Shown: positions 35,390 through 42,093 of the stretch, one piece after another
Layout of the letters: each line of letters starts with the position of its first letter
Position numbering within the stretch: the stretch's first letter is position 1
Origin: Amphritea sp.
Lineage (GTDB): Bacteria; Pseudomonadota; Gammaproteobacteria; Pseudomonadales; Balneatricaceae
Assembly: GCA_025800245.1 (NCBI GenBank)
Contig: JAOXSA010000314.1
Span: forward strand, 1 to 42,093
DNA length: 42,093 nt
Direction of reading: 5' to 3'
Position numbers and translations under genes: made by a program
The notes under the pieces: model-generated
The model's input: the letters and a program-made list of their open reading frames with translations, nothing else
Databases searched by the model: none
Told to the model about the DNA's origin: nothing

Positions 35390-35776
35390 TCATATTTCAT
35401 CTTGCCAATACTTTCTACCAACGAACACAAATAATGCACCAACACCAAAACAAACGACAAATAGTAGAGCTGCAGTAAGCATAGTTGAAGGTTCCTCTCC
35501 ATTTAACTCAGCATCGAATAACGGCTCCAATTTTGCCAGTAAAAAACCCGTCACGAATGTAAACAGGGCACCACCTATTTTTGAAAAGTCCTTCTTTTCA
35601 TCATCTCTCGGCGTAAGTAGAATTCCTGTTATCCAACCGAATAATCCGCCCGCCACACATAGCAAAACGTTGAATGCGCTCTCCTCTTCATTAGTACCAA
35701 ACGTATGTGCGGCATAGGTGGCATAAAGAAAAGCGAAAGTTCCTAGTGCATAGCCAATGATCAATTTTGAATTCAT
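35390..35776 (-). CDS. Hypothetical four-helix membrane protein
   Basis: This 128-aa protein has four predicted membrane helices (about 4-22, 34-53, 66-84 and 98-120) and short charged loops (PRDDEKKDF). I do not recognise a family. Base composition is lower in GC than the copper genes beside it. Together with the next gene it forms an accessory patch between the cus and nitrate loci. ATG 35776 is the natural start. Confidence 0.65.
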   Translation of the reverse strand: MNSKLIIGYALGTFAFLYATYAAHTFGTNEEESAFNVLLCVAGGLFGWITGILLTPRDDEKKDFSKIGGALFTFVTGFLLAKLEPLFDAELNGEEPSTMLTAALLFVVCFGVGALFVFVGRKYWQDEI

Positions 35777-35882
35777 TTCGATCTATCTACTTTTTATTTT
35801 GTGACACATAAAGCCCTGGCTTAGAGGCTGACTTGTTGTAGAAAGGTAGGCCTAGCCTTGTAGGGGCGAAAACAGCAACTTG

Positions 35883-36911
35883 TTAGGTACCCACTGATAG
35901 TGATGTATAAACATGTTCAAACTCCCAATCGGCAATTCCTTCCAACCCTTTCGCCAAATAGCTATCGGGAATAGGAATATTTAAATCTGTTACCAACTCG
36001 ACTCTTGACAGAATTTCAGTCTTGTCTGAATCAGTCAGACTGTCCCACCAACTGATTCTAAACGCATGATTCTCACAGCACGATATTGAGAACCTAAACA
36101 AGACGTCTTCAAGCTTTTCACCGTTTGAAACTGCAGAGCGAAGTGACTCAACAAAATTAAAGCAAGGTTCATTACTACTTCCATGCCAACATATACTGAA
36201 AGACCATCCTTGTGACGTTGGTGCTGTGAAGAATGAAATAAAGCCTAAGGGAGAACTATGATCACCAAGATCCTGCAACTTCCTACCTTCAAAATCATAG
36301 TCAGGATAAAGCACGCCAGACAATTGCAGGTTCCAAGGAGATCTAGATTCAAATGTTATGTATTCAAATTCATCGAATTTTTTATCTGATAAAGCACGAT
36401 CATAGTACTGTTTATGATGCTTCAGACGATGGAAGCCCAGAGAGTGACCAGCAAGAGAGGAAAGTAAAACACTTCTCCCCTCCGCTGATAATTCAGGGTG
36501 ATTTTTTAAGCTTTCAATTGAGGATTCAGCATTTTGTTTTACAAAAAACTCCCGGCATATGCACCTGTATGCATAAAGAGCAATTTGTTCTGCGTTAGGC
36601 TGTAGAGGGAAGTCATCAATTGGCTGAAAAAGGTCATTATCGTGCCTTTTACAAAAACCAGAAAATGTTGAAGCCTTTTTTACCCCAACTTTTTTTGGTG
36701 CTGGCCGACCATTATTTTTACGCATAGTCGACAAATCTGCTGTTACTCGATATATATGACCACTTTCTGCAATCACTCCCAGCTGATTTGATTTCTGTAT
36801 AGAGTGTGCGTTTATGAATTTACTGCATTGCTCATCACTTTCGTAATGTAGGCATCTACCACGAGAGTCATTCCGTTTAATCTCATTTAAAAAATCTGCA
36901 AATAGACTCAT
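35883..36911 (-). CDS. Hypothetical protein with HNH-like Cys/His pattern
   Basis: This 342-aa soluble protein is AT-rich. The N-terminal part shows a Cys pair spaced like a zinc knuckle (GRCLHYESDEQCSKFI), then INAHSIQ, then KKASTFSGFCKRHD (near residue 80-93). The order Cys, Cys, AH, Cys-x2-HD recalls HNH/zinc-finger nucleases. The remainder has no recognised domain and several Trp/Cys-rich segments (FSICWHGSS, SISCCENHAF). Low GC and an isolated position suggest recent acquisition, possibly a defence or mobile-element-related gene. The function is not established. Confidence 0.6.
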   Translation of the reverse strand: MSLFADFLNEIKRNDSRGRCLHYESDEQCSKFINAHSIQKSNQLGVIAESGHIYRVTADLSTMRKNNGRPAPKKVGVKKASTFSGFCKRHDNDLFQPIDDFPLQPNAEQIALYAYRCICREFFVKQNAESSIESLKNHPELSAEGRSVLLSSLAGHSLGFHRLKHHKQYYDRALSDKKFDEFEYITFESRSPWNLQLSGVLYPDYDFEGRKLQDLGDHSSPLGFISFFTAPTSQGWSFSICWHGSSNEPCFNFVESLRSAVSNGEKLEDVLFRFSISCCENHAFRISWWDSLTDSDKTEILSRVELVTDLNIPIPDSYLAKGLEGIADWEFEHVYTSLSVGT

Positions 36912-37153
36912 GTATCACCTAACTCTTAAAGCAGTCGCGTAGTATACGCCGGATGCCTTTTCTTGTTATTTGTGGAATAGTATCCGTTCATTATGAAACA
37001 TGCGAATAAGTCTCGTGAATACTCTGGCGGGGCTTTCGGTAAGATCCAGGTTCGATGTCAGACCTTTTTCTAAGATCCAGACATTGTTGCGAACCCCTTT
37101 CTGGATTGTGAACCTTCCCGTAAGCCAGAGCGCCTGCAGAACATCACGGTTAC

Positions 37154-38881
37154 CTAACTCATCCAGAAAGCGATTAGCAGGAACATCGAAACGGTAAACC
37201 AGACCAGCGACATCAGTTGCCAGAACAGTACGGAGCTGGAACTCTGCTGGGTATTTTCCCGGGGTGTCAGGAACTCAGGGTTCGGCTCGGTGAGATCGTG
37301 CATAAAGTGCTCCAGAGTGTCGTAGCGCTCAGCCGGTTTAATCGATAATGCTTTTTCCAGTGCCCGGTCAAACCAGACCGGAATAATCGCGTTATGACGA
37401 TCGGCCGGGATATAGATCAGCCGCTCCAGATGCTGTGGTTTTTCACAGCGCTCCAGCGCATCACCATAGGGCAGTTCCTGAGTAAAGACTTCGTAGGCAA
37501 TGGCGGCCAGTGAAAACTGATCGCCCTTAGTACCGGTATTCTGTCCCAGCCGGAATACCGGATCCGAGTAGTTCATGGTGCCCAGAATCCGGTCCCGCTC
37601 CAGTGGTACAAAGATCTCATTCACACCAGCCACAAACACCGAGCCAAAATCGACTATCTTCACCTGATCATCCGGCGTCACCATAACATTGCTGGGCTTC
37701 AGATCCTGATGCAGGGTTTCCCGCTGATGGAACGCTTTCAGCCCTTCGGCGATCTGCTTAACAATCTCAATCGCGCGGGCCGGTTGCGGATGAGGGTTCG
37801 CAGCGATCCACTCGTCCAGTGGTACGCCTTCGATATGCTCCATCAGATAATAAAGAAAATGCTTGGCCCGGTTCGGGTGGTGAATCTTCACCACATGGGC
37901 ATTGCTGATCCGACTACCGACCCATTCCTCCATGATGAAACGCTCGATATAGGCAGGGTCATCAGAGAAATTCTGTGACGGTGTTTTCATCACATAACGA
38001 CCACCCTCTTCCATATCCTCAACCACGTACAACTGGCTGCGGTTACTGGCATAGAGCTGGCGCTCGATCAGAAAACCATCGATCTTCATTCCCGGTTCCA
38101 GTTCCGGCGGGAACGGCAGACGGGTCAGCTTGTCGGTCAAGTCATCGATATTGTCATCGGCCAGCTCATCCACAGTAATCAGCTGACAACTCAGATTATC
38201 CGTACTACCAGCATCGAAAGCCGCCCGAGTAAGACTGTCACAGGCACTCAGCAGATCATCAGCCTGCTGAATAATCCGCTTCATCTGAGACGGTTCAAGG
38301 GAATCATGAACTCCGTCGGTGGACAGCAGGAAAGTATCCCCTTCCTCCAGTTCCACAGTGCGATAATCGATCTCCAGATGGGTATCCATGCCCATCGCCC
38401 GGGACAGACAACTGTTACTCTCACTGAGCGGCGTGGTGTGATCATCGGTAAGCAGTTCCAGACCATCTTTGCGCAGCAGGTAGATGCGACTATCGCCGAT
38501 ATGGAACAGATGGGCGGTACGGGACTTAATTACCACCACAGAGAGGGTACAGACGTAGCCGCGGGTGGTAGAAAGGTACTCATGACTTCTGGAATACAGC
38601 GCACGGTTAATTGCCGTCAGGACTTTCTGTGCTGACTTTTTAACCGTCCAGATATCCGGTGTATCAAAGTAGTCATTGATAAACTCACTGACACAATACT
38701 GCGAAGCTTCTGCACCGGCCTCTGCGGTGCTGACACCATCAGCAATCAGACCGGCAGCGCCCTTGGTAGCCAGCAGATTGCCTTCCGGCATGTAAAACCC
38801 CAGGCAGTCTTCATTACGGTGTTTACGCCCGGTAAGACTGCTCTGCGCAGCGGTCAGTCGGATATCCGTTGCAAGTAGCAT
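37154..38881 (-). CDS. PP2C phosphatase - Ser/Thr kinase fusion, C-terminal membrane anchor
   Basis: This protein (575 aa from ATG 38881, with GGAG 9 nt upstream; TTG 38905 is possible but unlikely) joins a PP2C phosphatase (metal-site motifs GRKHRNED, LIADGVST, STDGVHD and GSTDNLSCQL, to about residue 235) to a eukaryotic-like kinase (about 250-530: Lys in YVMKTPS, catalytic HQDLKPSN, VDFG). A membrane helix follows at the very C-terminus. The kinase lacks a proper Gly-rich loop. The fusion is commonly encoded next to NarK/NasA nitrate transporters in Pseudomonas and Oceanospirillales, as here, so a role in nitrate assimilation control is inferred. nirB and nirD, usual neighbours, are absent downstream. 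Confidence 0.87.
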   Translation of the reverse strand: MLLATDIRLTAAQSSLTGRKHRNEDCLGFYMPEGNLLATKGAAGLIADGVSTAEAGAEASQYCVSEFINDYFDTPDIWTVKKSAQKVLTAINRALYSRSHEYLSTTRGYVCTLSVVVIKSRTAHLFHIGDSRIYLLRKDGLELLTDDHTTPLSESNSCLSRAMGMDTHLEIDYRTVELEEGDTFLLSTDGVHDSLEPSQMKRIIQQADDLLSACDSLTRAAFDAGSTDNLSCQLITVDELADDNIDDLTDKLTRLPFPPELEPGMKIDGFLIERQLYASNRSQLYVVEDMEEGGRYVMKTPSQNFSDDPAYIERFIMEEWVGSRISNAHVVKIHHPNRAKHFLYYLMEHIEGVPLDEWIAANPHPQPARAIEIVKQIAEGLKAFHQRETLHQDLKPSNVMVTPDDQVKIVDFGSVFVAGVNEIFVPLERDRILGTMNYSDPVFRLGQNTGTKGDQFSLAAIAYEVFTQELPYGDALERCEKPQHLERLIYIPADRHNAIIPVWFDRALEKALSIKPAERYDTLEHFMHDLTEPNPEFLTPRENTQQSSSSVLFWQLMSLVWFTVSMFLLIAFWMS

Positions 38882-38903
38882 ATGACTGTACTCCAGAAAC
38901 GCC

Positions 38904-38927
38904 AAAAGGGATTACCTGAGTAACCCC
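38904..38927 (-). terminator. Terminator-like hairpin just ahead of the kinase gene
   Basis: On the minus strand, GGGGTTAC TCAG GTAATCCC forms an 8-bp stem with one G-U pair and is followed by TTTT. It ends about 23 nt before the phosphatase-kinase start, so transcripts from the nitrate transporter may stop here unless read through. Confidence 0.55.
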
Positions 38928-38944
38928 TTCTGGCAAGCACTATA

Positions 38945-39209
38945 GGGAACCTGCGAATAAGTCAGGCACTTTCTCTGCGGGACGATAAAGCCGCCTTATA
39001 CGCGAAAGCGTACGCAGGGAATGGTCAGTCCTTTGCAAGTGCGCTGACACTGTAGAAGACGGCTTTAGCGCCCGCCCTACGGGGCTTGCAGAGCGATCCG
39101 ATCTCTGTGTTAACGATTTTCGACAGGCAACCAGCATGCCTGTAATCGTTGTCGTGAGCTCGAACCGCTCTGAAAGCCAGAGGTGTGCCTTACTTGTTCG
39201 TAGGTTCCT
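38945..39209. mobile_element. MITE-like element (265 bp) with 24-bp terminal inverted repeats
   Basis: The ends 38946-38969 and 39185-39208 are inverted repeats identical at 21 of 24 positions, starting GGAACCTRCGAAYAAGT. TA lies directly outside both ends and may be a target duplication. The inside encodes no transposase but folds well: nested stems 39112-39118/39144-39150 and 39123-39129/39137-39143, a TAAAGCCG/CGGCTTTA stem (38986/39060) and TACGC-GAAA-GCGTA. A 12-base match to the terminal repeat (TGCGAATAAGTC) occurs at 37001-37012, beyond the kinase gene, perhaps a remnant of a second copy. Confidence 0.65.
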
Positions 39210-39221
39210 TAACACAATAGC

Positions 39222-40694
39222 TTATTCCACATCGATCAGCTGGACGGTGCCATCCGGCAGAACCTCGGCCATCTGGCCTTTCGGTTCATCCATAAACTGT
39301 ACGAACAGGAACACCACTGCGGCAGACGCACCGATCACCATAAAGAAGGTGGAGTAGTCTACAAAGGACAGTACTGTCAGGTAGCATACCGCACCAACGT
39401 TACCGTAAGCACCCGCCATACCAGCGATCTGACCAGTCATGCGACGCTGTACCAGAGGTACTACCGCGAATACTGCACCTTCACCAGCCTGTACAAAGAA
39501 GGAACAGCACATGGTCGCGATCACCGCCAGCGGAATCCACCAGCCGGAATCTATCTGAGACAGTACAAAGTAACCCACAGCCAGACCGGCAATCAGCAGC
39601 GACAGTGTTTTACGACGACCGATAGTATCACTCAGGTGACCGCCGGTAGGACGCGCCACCAGGTTCATAAAGGCGAAACCAGATGCCAGCAGACCAGCTT
39701 TAACAGGGTCCAGACCTTCAAAAGTTTCCAGGAAAAACAGTGGCAGCATGGAAACCACCGCCAGCTCAGAACCGAAAGTTACGAAGTAAGCGACATCCAG
39801 TACGGCTACCTGTTTGAACTTGTAACGCTGAATCTCAGGTACACCGTTTTTCAGGTTCTCTTCGTTTACATGGTAGATCGCCCGTACCTGAACCAGGAAC
39901 AGCAGTACCAGGACAGCGTAGATACCCTTGGTAGACAGGTCATCCAGCAGACCCAGGTTAGATGGAGACAGCTTCCAGGTCAGTACCGCCAGAGCGATAT
40001 ACATAGGAATGTTCATGCCGATGTAGAAGAAGAAATCCTTCTTACTGGTTACTTCCAGACCACCGTGTTTCTTCGGCTTGAAGTAAGTAGAGCCTTTAGG
40101 AGTGTTACGCGCTATACGCAGGTAAATCACACCGTAGATCATGGCCATTACACCAGTAGTGGCCAGTGCATAACGCCAGCCGTCATCACCGCCATACAGC
40201 AGCGCCAGAGTTGGCAGAGTCATAGCGCCCGCGGCGGAACCGAAGTTACCCCAGCCACCGTAAACACCTTCTGCAACCCCCACCTGCTTAGCCGGGAACC
40301 ACTCACCTACCATGCGGATACCGATTACAAATCCGGCCCCGATAAAGCCACTGAGGAATCGCATTATCGCCAGCTGCTCATAGGTCTGCGCCGCGGCAAA
40401 GCCAAGACAGATTGCACCACCGATTACCAGCAACATGCTGTAGACAGCCCGCGGGCCATATTTATCAACCAGTGTACCGATAACAATACGGGACGGTATT
40501 GTCAGGGCCACGTTGAGGATCATTAACGCTTTTACTTCGGCGCTGGACAGGCCGAAGGCTTCTTTAATAAACGCCAGCATCGGCGCGTGGCTGAACCACA
40601 CCACGAAGGTGAGGAAGAAAGCAAACCAGGTAATATGCAGCGTCTTGATCTTAGGATCACTGAAATCAAGAAGCCTTATTCTATCGGTGGACAT
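39222..40694 (-). CDS. NarK/NasA-type nitrate/nitrite MFS transporter
   Basis: This 490-aa protein has twelve membrane helices and the two nitrate signature stretches of the NNP family ([16 protein letters not shown] and [10 protein letters not shown]). It also has the substrate-binding arginines expected in IPSRIVIG and LVARPTGG. The start is ATG 40694, which has AGGAG upstream; an in-frame start at 40733 lies in the structured leader and is unlikely. It imports nitrate (or exchanges nitrite) for assimilation or respiration. A PP2C-kinase gene lies downstream, interrupted by a MITE-like insertion. Confidence 0.9.
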   Translation of the reverse strand: MSTDRIRLLDFSDPKIKTLHITWFAFFLTFVVWFSHAPMLAFIKEAFGLSSAEVKALMILNVALTIPSRIVIGTLVDKYGPRAVYSMLLVIGGAICLGFAAAQTYEQLAIMRFLSGFIGAGFVIGIRMVGEWFPAKQVGVAEGVYGGWGNFGSAAGAMTLPTLALLYGGDDGWRYALATTGVMAMIYGVIYLRIARNTPKGSTYFKPKKHGGLEVTSKKDFFFYIGMNIPMYIALAVLTWKLSPSNLGLLDDLSTKGIYAVLVLLFLVQVRAIYHVNEENLKNGVPEIQRYKFKQVAVLDVAYFVTFGSELAVVSMLPLFFLETFEGLDPVKAGLLASGFAFMNLVARPTGGHLSDTIGRRKTLSLLIAGLAVGYFVLSQIDSGWWIPLAVIATMCCSFFVQAGEGAVFAVVPLVQRRMTGQIAGMAGAYGNVGAVCYLTVLSFVDYSTFFMVIGASAAVVFLFVQFMDEPKGQMAEVLPDGTVQLIDVE

Positions 40695-40733
40695 GGGACT
40701 GCTCCTGATAAGGTCAAAATGGCTTTGGGCCAA

Positions 40734-40810
40734 ACTTCAGAAACACGGGGCAACCGAAAGGTTGGAGGGGCTTATGGGGGAACCGAAACAGCCTGAAGTC
40801 ACCCGTGTTT
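40734..40810 (-). promoter_or_regulatory. Structured leader of the nitrate transporter mRNA
   Basis: Two stems interleave: ACTTCAG (40734-40740) with CTGAAGT (40793-40799), and AAACACGGG (40741-40749) with CCCGTGTTT (40802-40810). A CAACC/GGTTG hairpin lies inside (40751-40764). The two long pairings either form a pseudoknot or exclude one another, as in switch-type leaders. Nitrate-assimilation leaders are often controlled by ANTAR proteins such as NasT, but I cannot see the twin hexaloop pattern clearly. Confidence 0.45.
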
Positions 40811-41160
40811 TGCAAGTGAAATTACGCCAATTCCTTAAGGAGCTTTTTGACATGCATCAAGTTCGAAAAGGTACCTTTCAGCCCGCTTATGACCGAATAC
40901 CACCTTAGAGGTACACCGCAAAAACATCCATAACCATATGTTTTATATAGCTTTTATAATCATAAAAAAGATACAGATCAGTAACCGTGCTACCCCTCAA
41001 TTCTTTGGGGGTATCTGCCGCTTTGTCGTATTGATCTGAAAAAAGCGCAGCAGTTTACGGCATGTATAAAAAATGAACGATGATCATCGTCAATTCTGAA
41101 CGTCCAGAATCCGGGTTATTAGAGGTATACAAAAGTTACCTCCACAGAGGAATATTCACA
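40811..41160. other. Upstream region of the nitrate transporter
   Basis: No gene is visible here. The region is AT-rich near 40930-40970. It holds a TACCCC/GGGGTA hairpin (40991-41013) and a perfect 14-bp palindrome ACGATGATCATCGT (41077-41090) that could be an operator. No convincing sigma-54 -24/-12 pair was found. Confidence 0.4.
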
Positions 41161-41319
41161 GTGCCTGGGTTTTCATTAAAGTGTGTTTGCTGCCAAGGCG
41201 AAGTGTGAGCACCCCTCACCTCAGTTGCGGTCATGAGCATGCAGTACATGACCGCGCTTCACGCTTCAGCCAACGCAGCACTGGCACGATCCTTAAGCTC
41301 TTAGATAGTAGGATCTTTT
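41161..41319 (+). ncRNA. Candidate structured RNA
   Basis: A long imperfect hairpin runs from GTGCC (41161) to GGCAC (41283-41287). Its tip is a perfect 9-bp stem GCGGTCATG / CATGACCGC (41227-41235/41247-41255), with a GAAGTGTGA / TCACGCTTC-like extension below it. A GATCCT/AGGATC hairpin (41288-41293/41310-41315) followed by TTTT looks like its terminator. It might instead be a mobile palindrome. Confidence 0.35.
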
Positions 41320-41324
41320 ATCGC

Positions 41325-41388
41325 ACCCCGGTACAGACGCAGCTGGCTCTCTCTCCTCTCATGCTGTGGTTATACCGGGGTATTTTTT
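41325..41388 (+). terminator. Terminator-like hairpin with long loop
   Basis: ACCCCGGTA and TACCGGGGT form a perfect 9-bp stem around a loop of about 39 nt, followed by ATTTTTT. It reads on the plus strand and lies just beyond the 3' end of the GlcG-like gene. Confidence 0.5.
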
Positions 41389-41398
41389 GTAACGGGTT

Positions 41399-41885
41399 TT
41401 AATCAGATTCAGTCAGAGCAGTCACAATCGCTTTGGCGCACTGCATATCATGCTCGACATAGCCACCTGCAACGCCAACCGCACCGATCAGTGTACCGTC
41501 CTTACTGAACAAAGGTTCACCACCGCCGATCGGTAACAAGCCCGGGAACTGCTTGAAGTTTGGCATTTTCTCTGTAATTTCAGCTACCTTGCTGGTCGGC
41601 ATTGACCAGGAAAGCGCTGTCTCAGACTTCAGTTTTGCTCCGGTATATGCCGCTGGAAGCGCTCCATCCATTCGTAGAGACACCAGCGTATCCATACCCC
41701 GGTCTACCACAACAATGGCCATATTCCATTTATTTTTCTCTGCCATCTGCTGACAAGCATCGACTGCTTTGTAAGCATCAGCAGAAGAAAGATAGGGGCG
41801 ACATATTGTCGGCCATGACAGCACCGGAAAGTAGGGCAAAAGAGAGAGAAGCCGCAGCAGCGTAATAGGTGTTTAGCTTTCGCAT
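41399..41885 (-). pseudogene. GlcG/HbpS-like (DUF336) exported protein, frameshifted
   Basis: ATG 41885 opens a signal peptide (MRKLNTYYAAAASLSFALLS plus GAVMA) that runs into DNMSP and then stops in frame. The body of the protein (SSADAYKAVDACQQMAEKNK onward, ending in VTALTESD) continues in another frame from the same place. Removing one C from the CCCC run at 41795-41798 restores DNMSPYLSSADAYKAV, a continuous protein of about 161 residues. The family binds heme or small ligands (HbpS) or lies in glycolate loci (GlcG). GLLPIGGGEPLF and GAVGVAGG are its conserved turns. The break may be a real mutation, homopolymer phase variation or a sequencing error. Confidence 0.8.
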
Positions 41886-42011
41886 AATCAGAATCCATCT
41901 AATGAAAAAAAGCCTGCAGAATTGTCCATAATGCAGAGCTGCGGCAATATAAAGTTAGGCCAGAACATTGTCCAGGCTTAAAATATCAGGCTTAAAAAAA
42001 CTGCGAACAAG

Positions 42012-42050
42012 ACCAAAAAACCAAAGCGCCTGCAGGGCTTATTTGCAGGC
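42012..42050 (-). terminator. Terminator for a gene beyond the right edge
   Basis: GCCTGCA and TGCAGGC (42028-42034/42044-42050) pair around a 9-nt loop. On the minus strand they run into GCTTTGGTTTTTTGG. It would end a minus-strand gene located right of the window. Between it and the GlcG-like gene (41886-42011) I see only AT-rich spacer. Confidence 0.55.
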
Positions 42051-42093
42051 CCCCTATCAGCCCAATGCTGTTCACTTAAGGTTGATTCTATAA

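Noticed and set aside
35107-35502. 131-codon minus-strand frame overlapping two genes
   Set aside because: It overlaps the Met/His-rich protein and the four-helix membrane protein genes in another frame, both of which have better protein features.
36912-37153. Possible transposase remnant beyond the kinase gene
   Set aside because: Only a 12-base match to the MITE end and a 9-base direct repeat (AAGATCCAG) are visible; no coding remnant can be identified.
38940-39215. 91-codon minus-strand frame between transporter and kinase
   Set aside because: It spans the MITE from one terminal repeat to the other, has no ribosome site and no transposase motif.

Overview
The window looks like chromosome of a marine gammaproteobacterium of the Oceanospirillales type. 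This rests on moderate GC content, a betaine-homocysteine methyltransferase, a nitrate transporter paired with a phosphatase-kinase fusion, abundant c-type cytochromes and GTGGGAG-type palindromic repeats. It is an inference from gene content, not a phylogenetic placement.

Layout. 1-715 is an intergenic repeat patch: a terminator, two near-identical 122-bp direct repeats and a long REP hairpin. 716-5904 (minus) is a tight MoxR - DUF58 - transglutaminase-like - FTR1 iron permease operon, in which the transglutaminase homologue lacks its catalytic Cys. 6143-7696 (minus) is a membrane-anchored di-heme oxidoreductase with a Fur-type box upstream and a small membrane ORF diverging from it. 8498-24922 (minus) is a 16-kb type IV pilus / type II secretion-like cluster. 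In transcription order it has a 33-aa membrane peptide, a Sel1-repeat protein, a PilP/GspC-like protein, a secretin, a lipoprotein, a 93-aa protein, a large prepilin, a secreted protein, a PilM-PilN (GspL-like) fusion, a PilO/GspM-like protein, a PilT-like ATPase, a GspE/PilB ATPase, a GspF platform protein, a second PilB-like ATPase and two prepilins. No prepilin peptidase is in the window. Three Fur-like boxes sit on promoter-like sequences at the starts of its transcription units (24956, 23283, 20277), and the first matches the 15-bp core consensus perfectly. I regard this apparently iron-controlled machine, with its hybrid parts list, as the best candidate for an undescribed system.

25117-27737 (plus) carries the betaine-homocysteine methyltransferase, a cytochrome c'-type protein and a di-heme cytochrome c. 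27743-28193 is a strongly folded non-coding segment. 28245-35216 (minus) is a Cu(I)/Ag(I) efflux operon: a Met/His/Cys-rich periplasmic protein, then CusC, CusB and CusA. CusB carries a fused CusF domain and 18 tandem Met-His-rich pentapeptides. 35390-36911 holds two accessory genes, one with an HNH-like Cys/His pattern. 37154-40694 (minus) is a NarK-type nitrate/nitrite transporter followed by a PP2C-kinase-membrane anchor protein. A MITE-like element and a terminator-like hairpin lie between the two, and an interleaved-stem leader lies upstream of the transporter. The right end has a folded non-coding stretch and a GlcG/HbpS-like gene broken by one extra base in a C-run.

How the parts fit. 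The left half has an iron theme: a permease, a Fur-type box at the di-heme protein, and Fur-like boxes in the pilus-like cluster. The middle handles redox and copper, and the right end handles nitrate. Functions are assigned from motifs and gene order. No database search was run.
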